NCBI GenBank assembly: GCA_900541195.1
Contig: UQIY01000047.1
Coordinates: forward strand, 1 to 16,945
Length of the DNA stretch: 16,945 nt
Direction of reading: 5' to 3'
Source: an uncultured Collinsella sp.
GTDB taxonomy: Bacteria > Actinomycetota > Coriobacteriia > Coriobacteriales > Coriobacteriaceae
Shown here: piece after piece, positions 6,219-12,328 of the stretch
Position numbering within the stretch: position 1 is the first letter of the stretch
Layout: each line of letters opens with the position of its first letter
Notes under the pieces: generated by a model
Told to the model about the DNA's origin: nothing
Databases searched by the model: none
Seen by the model: only the letters and a program-made list of their open reading frames with translations
Made by a program: the position numbers and the translations under genes

Positions 6219-7538
6219 ATGCCTGCCGATTCCCTTCGTGATACCGCGTTTTGCGATGTTTTGAACCGCGAGCTTGTCTGTGCGCTCGGATGCACCGAGC
6301 CCATTGCCGTTGCCTATGCAGCGGCGTTGGCGAGCCAGACGCTCGGTTGCGAACCCGATCATATGGATGTTGCCTGCTCGGGCAACATCATCAAGAACGT
6401 TAAGAGCGTGACTGTGCCCAACTCGGGCGGTATGCACGGTATTGAAGCGGCGGCCGTGCTGGGTGCCGTGGGCGGCGACGCCAAGAGCGCGCTCGAGGTG
6501 CTCGAGAGCGTTGACGATAAAGACCGTGCTCGTGTGGCCGAGCTCCTCGCCGATGCCGGCTACTGCGATGTGTCGCTTGTCGAGGGTGTGCCCAACCTCT
6601 ACATCAAGGTGACTGCCACGGCCGGGGGCCATACCGCGGTCGTCGAGATTACCGACCACCACACCAATGTCACGTGCCATACGCTCGACGGTATTCCGGT
6701 GTGTGGCAAGTCGGCGGGGGAGTGTGCCGCCTGCGCCGAGCGCGTCGTGGCCGAGCGTGCCGCAGATAGCGCTGACACGCCCATGTCGATTGAGGCCATC
6801 ATCGATTTTATCGAGGGCGGCGACATTGAGGACGCCCGCGCTGCCGTTGAGCGTCAGATTGTGCTGAATGGCGCGATCAGTGCCGAGGGCCTGGCGCACG
6901 CTTGGGGCGCCGAGGTGGGTCGAACGCTGCTGGGTGCTCGTGCCGATGACGTCGCCTGCCGCGCCCGTGCCCGTGCGGCCGCAGGGTCCGACGCCCGCAT
7001 GAACGGTTGCGCGCTGCCGGTCGCCATTGTGTGCGGCTCGGGCAATCAGGGCATTACCTGCGCATTGCCCGTCATGGAGTATGCCGAGTACCTGCGTTGC
7101 GACCACGAGCGCCTGGTGCGCGCCGTGATGCTGTCCGATCTTATCGCCGTGCATATCAAGAGCTATATCGGTGCACTCTCGGCGTTTTGCGGTGCTATTT
7201 GCGCCGCATGTGGTGCCGGTGCCGCGATTACCTGGCTGTGTGGTGGCACGCGTGAGCAGATCGGCGCGACGGTCTCGAACACGCTCGGCAACGTTGGTGG
7301 CATCGTGTGCGATGGCGCCAAGGCGAGCTGCGCCGCCAAGATTTCCGCTGCCGTCGATGCGGCGATTCTGGGCCACGATATGGCCATGCAGGGCCGCGGC
7401 TTCCGTGCCGGCGAGGGCCTGATCCAGGATACCGTCGAGCAGACAATCGCCAGTATGGGCTATGTGGGCCGTGTGGGCATGAAAGACACCGACGTCGAGA
7501 TCCTCAACATTATGATCGGCAAGACTCGAGTCTGTTAG
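6219..7538 (+). CDS. cyuA: L-cysteine desulfidase / UPF0597 (CyuA-like, serine dehydratase alpha fold)
   Basis: The 439-residue protein belongs to the UPF0597/CyuA group, related to the alpha subunit of iron-sulfur L-serine dehydratases. Characterised members break L-cysteine into pyruvate, ammonia and sulfide using an oxygen-sensitive [4Fe-4S] cluster. Visible landmarks are ALGCTEPIAVAYAAA (Cys25, a cluster ligand in the family), SGNIIKNVKSVTVPNSGG, the IVCGSGNQGITCALPV block, and Cys-rich FCGAICAACGAGAAITWLCGG plus GNVGGIVCDGAKASCAAK near the end. ATG follows TAGGAGATA (6207-6215). The activity could instead be on serine or another small amino acid. It suits an anaerobic gut bacterium that uses cysteine. 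The downstream intergenic region holds three hairpins, including structured element copy A. Confidence 0.85.
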   Translation: MPADSLRDTAFCDVLNRELVCALGCTEPIAVAYAAALASQTLGCEPDHMDVACSGNIIKNVKSVTVPNSGGMHGIEAAAVLGAVGGDAKSALEVLESVDDKDRARVAELLADAGYCDVSLVEGVPNLYIKVTATAGGHTAVVEITDHHTNVTCHTLDGIPVCGKSAGECAACAERVVAERAADSADTPMSIEAIIDFIEGGDIEDARAAVERQIVLNGAISAEGLAHAWGAEVGRTLLGARADDVACRARARAAAGSDARMNGCALPVAIVCGSGNQGITCALPVMEYAEYLRCDHERLVRAVMLSDLIAVHIKSYIGALSAFCGAICAACGAGAAITWLCGGTREQIGATVSNTLGNVGGIVCDGAKASCAAKISAAVDAAILGHDMAMQGRGFRAGEGLIQDTVEQTIASMGYVGRVGMKDTDVEILNIMIGKTRVC

Positions 7539-7544
7539 TTCATT

Positions 7545-7573
7545 GGTTCCGCCGTTCTACCGAACGGCGGACC
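7545..7573 (+). terminator. Hairpin just after the desulfidase gene
   Basis: CCGCCGTTC (7549-7557) pairs with GAACGGCGG (7562-7570) around TACC, extended by GGT/ACC with one bulged T. It starts 7 bases after the stop. There is no T-run, so it may be an mRNA 3' stabiliser rather than a terminator. Confidence 0.45.
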
Positions 7574-7577
7574 GGTC

Positions 7578-7691
7578 GACGCTGCAAGCCCGCCAGAGCG
7601 GCAATCTGCCTTTCAACTTCTGCGGCATGACCAGAAGGTCAATGCCGCCTTGTTTCAAGGCACCTTGCTCGCTCTGGCGGGCTTTCGCTGT
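7578..7691 (+). repeat. Structured repeat element, copy A (possible ncRNA)
   Basis: This 114-base element is 83% identical, without gaps, to 10728-10841. It folds as nested stems. P1 is 14 perfect pairs, 7586-7599 with 7671-7684. Next come GCAA (7601-7604) with TTGC (7665-7668), then P2 TGCCTT (7607-7612) with AAGGCA (7657-7662). P3 is GCGGCAT (7622-7628) with ATGCCGC (7642-7648), topped by GACC-AGAA-GGTC. Five base pairs change on both sides between copies. It has no T-tail. It may be a structured RNA or a palindromic repeat family; strand is given as that of the upstream gene. Confidence 0.75.
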
Positions 7692-7720
7692 CGTTGCCAT
7701 AACATCGGCGTTGTCTTTGT

Positions 7721-7756
7721 AATGTGACAAAGGGACGGTCTATTTGTCACATTTTT
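7721..7756 (+). terminator. TGTGACAAA palindrome, terminator (degenerate copy)
   Basis: AATGTGACAAA (7721-7731) pairs with TTTGTCACATT (7743-7753) around GGGACGGTCTA, followed by a T-run to 7756. It is a decayed relative of the palindrome at 15822. It ends plus-strand transcription towards the convergent HAD gene. Confidence 0.65.
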
Positions 7757-7794
7757 CTCAACCTGCGGTGCTATTTTGTTTGGTGGGAGGGGTC

Positions 7795-8553
7795 CTATGA
7801 CAGTTCGTCGGCTACTTGATGTTCGTAGAAGGCTTCGACTACGGCGTTAAAGTCGCGGGCGAAGTCTTCCATGGTTCCGCACCAGGTGGCTCGGCTGGGT
7901 TTTCCCTGGCCAACATAGGCAGTTTGAATGCCGCAGGCGGGGCTGGGGAAGTCGCGCTTGGGATCGTTGCCCACCATAAGGACCTCGTGCGGCTCGAGCC
8001 CCATCACCTGAAGCTGTTCAAGATAATAGGTGGCATCGGGCTTGCAGCGGGTGGTGTTTCCCATGTGCGTCACGAGCTCAAAGGGGGCGTCGGCCAGGTC
8101 GCCCCAGCCCATGCGGCACTCGATGGCCCCCTGCGGAAAGCTGGGGTTGGTAAAGAGCGCGCAGCGCAGCCCTGCATCCTGTACGGCCTGGAGAGCGGCG
8201 TGTGCGCCCGGCATGGCGTGGGCGTTGATGACATCGTCATTCTTGTGCGGAAGCACTTCGCGGTCGTAGTAGGTAAACGCCTCATAGATGAGGGGATCGG
8301 AGAGGCAGATGCCGCACCTACGCTCGACCTCGGTGCGGTAAAACTCAAGATTGGTGCGGTTGTCCGTGCCGCTTCGGCGGTTGGCGTTGAGGTCGACCAG
8401 GATGGTGCCGAGGCGCGCCATCGTGCCACCTCGGCTGCGTCGTCCGATATCCGCGAGCATCGACGAGACATCCTTAAAATAGCGAAGGATGAACGCGTTG
8501 AGGTTGATGCTAAGAAGCGTCTCGTCCATATCGAAAACGACTGCTTTGAGCAC
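7795..8553 (-). CDS. HAD-superfamily hydrolase
   Basis: The 252-residue protein is a cytosolic HAD phosphatase or related hydrolase. Motif I is VFDMDETLL (residues 6-14) with both catalytic Asp. Motif II is the Thr of LFTNPSFP. Motif III is the Lys of TRCKPD. Motif IV is MVGNDPKRDF. A large insert between motifs I and II (about residues 15-110) forms a helical cap, as in subclass I. The substrate is unknown. The start is GTG at 8553 with AGAAAGGTG upstream on the minus strand. It converges on the desulfidase gene and diverges from rpsA, so it is likely a single-gene unit. Confidence 0.85.
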   Translation of the reverse strand: MLKAVVFDMDETLLSINLNAFILRYFKDVSSMLADIGRRSRGGTMARLGTILVDLNANRRSGTDNRTNLEFYRTEVERRCGICLSDPLIYEAFTYYDREVLPHKNDDVINAHAMPGAHAALQAVQDAGLRCALFTNPSFPQGAIECRMGWGDLADAPFELVTHMGNTTRCKPDATYYLEQLQVMGLEPHEVLMVGNDPKRDFPSPACGIQTAYVGQGKPSRATWCGTMEDFARDFNAVVEAFYEHQVADELS

Positions 8554-8641
8554 GCGGGCACCTTTCTCGATAAATCGTTCCAGAATCGTTGCTCCGGATA
8601 CTTTACCCCAAAGCCGTATGCCTAACTGCCTATCGTCAATT

Positions 8642-8683
8642 TATGGAGACGGTCGTCCACAAGATTGCGAAAAAGTCTCCATA
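8642..8683. repeat. Inverted repeat in the HAD/rpsA divergent region
   Basis: TATGGAGAC (8642-8650) and GTCTCCATA (8675-8683) are perfectly complementary over 9 bases, 24 bases apart. There is no T-run on either side. It could be an operator or a leader structure for the minus-strand gene. Confidence 0.35.
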
Positions 8684-8707
8684 CGAGTAAAAAATCGCAG
8701 TTCGCGC

Positions 8708-8736
8708 TTGAAATCGAAGTAATTTCCCCGTAATCT
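8708..8736 (+). promoter_or_regulatory. Strong sigma-70-type promoter of rpsA
   Basis: TTGAAA (8708-8713), a 17-base spacer and TAATCT (8731-8736) match the housekeeping consensus well. Predicted transcription starts near 8743, leaving a leader of about 125 bases before rpsA, as expected for a highly expressed ribosomal protein gene. Confidence 0.7.
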
Positions 8737-8839
8737 ATACGAACGTGATTGCATAAGCGTCACATTAGTATCTGTCGGCTCCCGAGTGTTCCTAAACGTT
8801 GTGTGCTTGTCGCACCCTTCTGTAGGTCCTAGCAATCGG

Positions 8840-8862
8840 GGCCCCGTAGTTCGAAAGGGGTC
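8840..8862 (+). promoter_or_regulatory. Hairpin that could hide the rpsA ribosome binding site
   Basis: GGCCCC (8840-8845) can pair with GGGGTC (8857-8862; one G-U pair). The 3' arm overlaps the AAAGGGG ribosome binding site (8854-8860) of rpsA. An open/closed switch here could control translation of S1. Only the pairing is seen; control is inferred. Confidence 0.35.
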
Positions 8863-8867
8863 CACCT

Positions 8868-10034
8868 TTGAGTGAGATTCAGAACTCGTCCATTTTCTCT
8901 CTTGACGATGTCAATGAGGAGGAGATGAACAACCTCATCGACGGTACGATTACCGACTTTGATGAGGGCGATCTCGTTAACGGCACTGTCGTTAAGATCG
9001 AGCATGACGAGGTGCTCGTTGACATCGGATTCAAGTCCGAGGGCGTTATCCCGGTCCGCGAGCTGTCCATCCGTAAGGACGCTAACCCTGCAGACATCGT
9101 TGCACTCGGTGATCCCATCGAGGCTCTGGTTCTCCAGAAGGAGGACAAGGACGGTCGTCTGGTCCTGTCCAAGAAGCGTGCCGAGTACGAGCGTGCTTGG
9201 AACCGCATCGAGGAGAAGTTCAACTCCGGCGAGAACGTCGAGGGCGAGGTTATCGAGGTTGTCAAGGGCGGCCTGATCCTCGACATCGGCCTGCGTGGCT
9301 TCCTGCCCGCTTCCCTCGTCGACCTCCGTCGCGTCAAGGACCTCACCTCCTACATGGGTACCCGCATCGAGGCCCGCGTCATCGAGATGGACCGCAACCG
9401 CAACAACGTCGTCCTCTCCCGTCGCGTCGTGCTCGAGGAGTCCCGTAAGGCCGAGCGCTCCGAGATCCTGTCCAAGCTCAAGTCTGGCATGCGTCTCCAG
9501 GGCACCGTTTCCTCCATCGTCGACTTCGGCGCCTTCGTCGACCTCGGCGGTATCGACGGCCTCATCCACATCTCCGAGCTCTCTTGGAACCACGTCAACC
9601 ATCCTTCCGAGGTTGTCAAGGTCGGCCAGGAGGTCGAGGTCGAGGTTCTCGACGTCGACCTCAACCGCGAGCGCATCTCCCTGGGTCTCAAGCAGACCAC
9701 CGAGGATCCGTGGCGTGCACTGGTCAAGAAGTACCCCGTCGGCGCTATCGTCGAGGGCACTGTGACCAAGCTTGTTCCGTTCGGCGCTTTCGTCGACCTG
9801 GGCGAGGGCATCGAGGGCCTGGTGCACATCTCCGAGATGGCCAACAAGCACGTCGATCAGCCTTCTCAGGTCACCCATGTGGGCGACAAGGTTCAGGTCA
9901 AGGTCATGGAGATCGACCTCGACCGTCGTCGTATCTCCCTGTCCATGAAGTCTGCTGCTGAGACTCTGGGCGTCGAGATCGAGGTTACCCCGCTGCCTTC
10001 CGAGAAGAAGGACGAGGAGACCGACGCCGAGTAA
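8868..10034 (+). CDS. rpsA: 30S ribosomal protein S1
   Basis: S1 binds mRNA at the 30S subunit and helps start translation. The 388-residue protein has four S1 (OB-fold) domains at about residues 35-103, 121-188, 206-275 and 292-361, then an acidic tail. Domains 3 and 4 carry the best signature: VDFGAFVDLGGIDGLIHISELSW and VPFGAFVDLGEGIEGLVHISEM-like blocks, shown here only in outline. Four domains is the usual Gram-positive form, against six in E. coli. The start is TTG at 8868, 7 bases after AAAGGGG; no ATG nearby fits the frame and site. Codon use is strongly biased (GTC, CTC, CGT/CGC, AAG), as expected for high expression. Confidence 0.95.
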   Translation: MSEIQNSSIFSLDDVNEEEMNNLIDGTITDFDEGDLVNGTVVKIEHDEVLVDIGFKSEGVIPVRELSIRKDANPADIVALGDPIEALVLQKEDKDGRLVLSKKRAEYERAWNRIEEKFNSGENVEGEVIEVVKGGLILDIGLRGFLPASLVDLRRVKDLTSYMGTRIEARVIEMDRNRNNVVLSRRVVLEESRKAERSEILSKLKSGMRLQGTVSSIVDFGAFVDLGGIDGLIHISELSWNHVNHPSEVVKVGQEVEVEVLDVDLNRERISLGLKQTTEDPWRALVKKYPVGAIVEGTVTKLVPFGAFVDLGEGIEGLVHISEMANKHVDQPSQVTHVGDKVQVKVMEIDLDRRRISLSMKSAAETLGVEIEVTPLPSEKKDEETDAE

Positions 10035-10058
10035 ATCGGTTTGACGATCACTTGTTTT

Positions 10059-10092
10059 AAGGGATCCGTCCGCAATGGACGGGTCCCTTTTT
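10059..10092 (+). terminator. Rho-independent terminator of rpsA
   Basis: AAGGGATCCGTCC (10059-10071) pairs with GGACGGGTCCCTT (10077-10089; one G-U pair) around GCAAT, and runs into TTTTT to 10092. It lies 25 bases after the rpsA stop. Confidence 0.9.
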
Positions 10093-10343
10093 GCATTTGG
10101 CGCCGAGATGCGCAATGCTGCCGGGCTGTCCACACGTTATTTGGTTGTCGATGCATAAAAAATGCCGACATCCCGCCTCGGGGAGGAGGCGGGAACGCAC
10201 CGAGTAGACGGAGGGGTGCGGAGCGCGGTCGCGTCTCGACTGACGACGTTGCCCATCGACGACCCTATTGTACTGTATAGCGCGGTTCTTGGTTTATCGT
10301 GTCGAACGCTTGTGTTGTGCCATTGCCTGCGGCAACGGTGTGC
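10093..10343. other. Gene-free region between rpsA and RNase P RNA
   Basis: No convincing ORF is present. Two adjacent hairpins can be seen: CCCGCCTC (10172-10179) with GAGGCGGG (10186-10193), and CGCACC (10196-10201) with GGTGCG (10215-10220). A possible promoter is TTGCCC (10249-10254), 16 bases, TACTGT (10271-10276). The -10-like TACACT at 10344-10349 lies about 8 bases before the RNase P RNA and may be its true promoter. Confidence 0.4.
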
Positions 10344-10356
10344 TACACTCTTGCAC

Positions 10357-10720
10357 TGCTGAGTGGGCCAGACGGTCGCGCGATGTGCTGATTGCAGCAC
10401 GCGTGAGGAAAGTCCGGGCTCCAGAGGGCGGGATGCCGGCTAACGGCCGGGCGGAGTGATCCGACGGAAAGCGCCGCAGAAAAGAAGACTCCCACCTGCG
10501 CCGCAAGGCGTAAAGGGAAAAGCTGAAACGGTGGTGTAAGAGACCACCAGCGTCGTGGCAACACGGCGGCTTGGCAAGCCCCATCCGGAGCAAGCGCGAA
10601 TAGGAACGCTATGGGCCGGCCCGGTCCGCGTTCGGGTAGCGTGCGTGGAGCTGCACGGTAACGTGCAGACAAGATAAATGACCGTTCACGACAGAACCCG
10701 GCTTATAGGCCCACTCGGCA
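10357..10720 (+). ncRNA. rnpB: RNase P RNA, bacterial type A-like
   Basis: This is the catalytic RNA of ribonuclease P, which removes 5' leaders from pre-tRNAs together with the RnpA protein. The universally conserved 5' block GAGGAAAGTCCGGGCTCC appears at 10405-10422. The 3' block ACAGAACCCGGCTTAT appears at 10691-10706. The ends pair to form helix P1: 10357-10369 with 10708-10720, 13 pairs including one G-U (core GAGTGGGCC with GGCCCACTC). Total length is about 364 bases, in the usual range. A -10-like TACACT (10344-10349) sits at the right distance for a start near 10356. Exact ends are estimated from P1. No T-run terminator follows; structured element copy B starts 7 bases later. Confidence 0.95.
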
Positions 10721-10727
10721 CTTTGTT

Positions 10728-10841
10728 GACGCTGCGAACCCGTCAGCGCGGCAATCTGCCTTTCAAGCCTTCGGGCATGACCATAAGGTCAATGCCCTCG
10801 TCTTTCAAGGCACCTTGCTCGCGCTGACGGGTTCTCGCTGT
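10728..10841 (+). repeat. Structured repeat element, copy B (possible ncRNA)
   Basis: This is the second copy of the element at 7578-7691, same length, 95 of 114 bases identical. P1 is again 14 perfect pairs, 10736-10749 with 10821-10834, but with four pairs swapped relative to copy A. P2 (TGCCTT/AAGGCA) and the GACC-ATAA-GGTC hairpin top are kept. P3 reads GGGCAT/ATGCCC, one pair compensated and one end pair lost. It abuts the 3' end of the RNase P RNA and precedes the YigZ gene. A long minus-strand open frame crossing it is a shadow. Confidence 0.75.
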
Positions 10842-10949
10842 TGGCGACGGCATCATTGGCGCTTCCGTTCTTGTTGGCGAGGGCAATGGTACTGCCTTTG
10901 CCGTATTATTGAGGCTGTTTGTTGCTTTGCTTGTTGTTGAGGGGCTTTG

Positions 10950-11585
10950 TTGGACAGCTATTTTACTCTGCAATCGAATACTGAGGCTTCGGGCGAGTTT
11001 GTGGACCGCAAGAGCCGGTTTATTGCCCAGCTGGTCCATATTGAGTCCGAGGATGAGGCGAATGCCTTTATCGAGACCGTTCGCAAGCGCCATTACGACG
11101 CTCGACACAATGTTCCCGCTTGGATTTTGGTCGATGGACGTGAGCGCCAGAGCGATGACGGCGAGCCGAGCCGCACGAGCGGGATGCCGACGCTCGAGGT
11201 GCTGCGCGGTGCGGGGCTCAAAAATGTTTGCTGCGTGGTGACGCGCTATTTTGGCGGCACGCTGTTGGGGCCTGGCGGATTGGTGCGCGCCTATACTGCG
11301 GCGACGCAGGCGGCGGTGGCCGCGGCTCAGGAGGCCGGGCAGATCGTTGAGATGACAAGCGTCGTGCCTGTTGACGTGCATGTGGCCTATCCGCAGTATG
11401 GGCAGGTGCTTCGTTTGGCGCAGGATTCGGGTGCCAAGGTTTCGGATACCGATTACGCGGATGACGTGACACTTCATTTGGTGTTTAAGGCGGGGGAGCA
11501 GGAGCCGTTTTGCGCTAAGATGCGCGAGCTTATGGCGGGGCGCGAGGAGATCGAGATCGGCGCCCCCGAGTTTGCGGAGTTCTAA
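10950..11585 (+). CDS. YigZ/IMPACT (UPF0029) family protein
   Basis: The protein of about 211 residues belongs to the UPF0029/IMPACT family, related to E. coli YigZ. The family has an N-terminal IMPACT domain with ribosomal-protein-S5-like fold and a C-terminal ferredoxin-like domain; in eukaryotes IMPACT modulates the GCN2 stress pathway, but the bacterial role is not established. Visible signatures are KSRFIAQLVHI near the start, RQSDDGEPSRTSGMP, and the family pattern YFGGTLLGPGGLVRAY. The start is uncertain: two adjacent TTG codons at 10947 and 10950 follow GAGGGG (10939-10944), and 10950 has the better spacing. It is a single gene with a strong terminator. Confidence 0.88.
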   Translation: MDSYFTLQSNTEASGEFVDRKSRFIAQLVHIESEDEANAFIETVRKRHYDARHNVPAWILVDGRERQSDDGEPSRTSGMPTLEVLRGAGLKNVCCVVTRYFGGTLLGPGGLVRAYTAATQAAVAAAQEAGQIVEMTSVVPVDVHVAYPQYGQVLRLAQDSGAKVSDTDYADDVTLHLVFKAGEQEPFCAKMRELMAGREEIEIGAPEFAEF

Positions 11586-11588
11586 CGG

Positions 11589-11639
11589 CGACGGCCGGCG
11601 TGCTTTTGGATGGATCCCAAGCGCGCCGGCCGTCGTTTT
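11589..11639 (+). terminator. Terminator after the YigZ gene
   Basis: CGACGGCCGGCG (11589-11600) pairs perfectly with CGCCGGCCGTCG (11624-11635). The inside also folds (GCTT/AAGC), and TTTT follows. It separates two convergent genes. Confidence 0.8.
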
Positions 11640-11652
11640 ATGTTGCTGCCGT

Positions 11653-12099
11653 TTACTGGGCGAGCTGCTTTAGCACATCGCAGGCGATCTCGACGGCATC
11701 GTCGATGCAACCGGGGCAGCTGCGGATCGGACCCTTATCCGATCCGATGCCCTTGAGCGTACCGCAGACGGTCGTCGTGTTCTTCTCGCCAAAACGCTTG
11801 GCGATCTCGCGCGACAGCTTGTAGGTCTGGCCTTTGGTCTTGGGGTTTTCCATGCCGTCGCTCATTACAAAGCCCATGATGGCCACGGCGCCCGAGATGG
11901 CGCCACAGGTTTCGGTCATGCCGCCCATGCCGGCACCAAAGCCCTCGGTGAGGATAAAGGCGGTCTGGGGGTCGAGCCCGACGGCGGGCGCGAGCGTGCA
12001 GGCGACGGCCTGTGCGCAGTTGAAGCCGCGGACGTGGTACTCGGCAGCCTGAGCCTGACAGGCGGTGATGTCGAGCTGGGCCGTATCGATTTGCTTCAT
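11653..12099 (-). CDS. C_GCAxxG_C_C family (putative redox) protein
   Basis: The 148-residue protein belongs to the C-GCAxxG-C-C family of small cysteine-rich proteins, common in anaerobes and thought to be redox-active or metal-binding; no reaction is established. Cysteines are at C28 (GFNCAQAV), C65 (GGMTETCGAISGA, the family core), C112, and the pair C128-C131 (SCPGC). The central part is Gly-rich and helical, but no clear membrane segment is seen. The start ATG at 12099 has AAGGAGA 6-7 bases upstream on the minus strand. A 24-residue in-frame extension exists but lacks this site. It diverges from the MetY-like gene, sharing a 230-base control region, which hints at a link with sulfur metabolism. 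Confidence 0.87.
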   Translation of the reverse strand: MKQIDTAQLDITACQAQAAEYHVRGFNCAQAVACTLAPAVGLDPQTAFILTEGFGAGMGGMTETCGAISGAVAIMGFVMSDGMENPKTKGQTYKLSREIAKRFGEKNTTTVCGTLKGIGSDKGPIRSCPGCIDDAVEIACDVLKQLAQ

Positions 12100-12210
12100 C
12101 GTTGTCTCCTTGGTCACGGTGTACCCGCCTATGGTACCCGTGCCGGTGCATGTAATCATCGAGAGCTCCATCTATGCCTCATTTTTATCTATCGAACAAA
12201 TGCCTAAGGT

Positions 12211-12241
12211 TGAGACAAACACCCTCGATTCATTTGTCTCA
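12211..12241. promoter_or_regulatory. Inverted repeat between divergent sulfur-related genes
   Basis: TGAGACAAA (12211-12219) and TTTGTCTCA (12233-12241) form a perfect 9-base inverted repeat with a 13-base centre. GGTT before and AACC after extend it, with two bulged bases. A second small hairpin, AACCCA (12243-12248) with TGGGTT (12258-12263), overlaps the -35 of the next promoter. It could be an operator or the terminator-like end of an antisense leader. Confidence 0.4.
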
Positions 12242-12261
12242 TAACCCACCCTGGCGATGGG

Positions 12262-12290
12262 TTGAGAGGGGTGTGCGGTAGCGGTATCGT
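12262..12290 (+). promoter_or_regulatory. Promoter of the MetY-like gene
   Basis: TTGAGA (12262-12267), a 17-base spacer and TATCGT (12285-12290) fit a housekeeping promoter. The predicted start, near 12297, leaves a leader of about 30 bases, too short for a SAM riboswitch. Confidence 0.55.
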
Positions 12291-12328
12291 GAACAGAATA
12301 AAACAAAACCCAAGTAAGGGAGTTGGAT

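Noticed and set aside
7578..7756. CRISPR array or integron attC for the repeated hairpins
   Set aside because: Only single, distant copies with long stems occur. There are no regular spacers, no cas genes and no integrase nearby.
10743..11477. Minus-strand open frame crossing element copy B and the YigZ gene
   Set aside because: Most of it is antisense to the YigZ gene. In copy A the equivalent frame is interrupted, so the element is not protein-coding. The paired changes between copies follow stem pairing, not codons.
12172..12328. SAM riboswitch before the MetY-like gene
   Set aside because: The predicted leader after the promoter is only about 30 bases and no SAM-binding core is visible.
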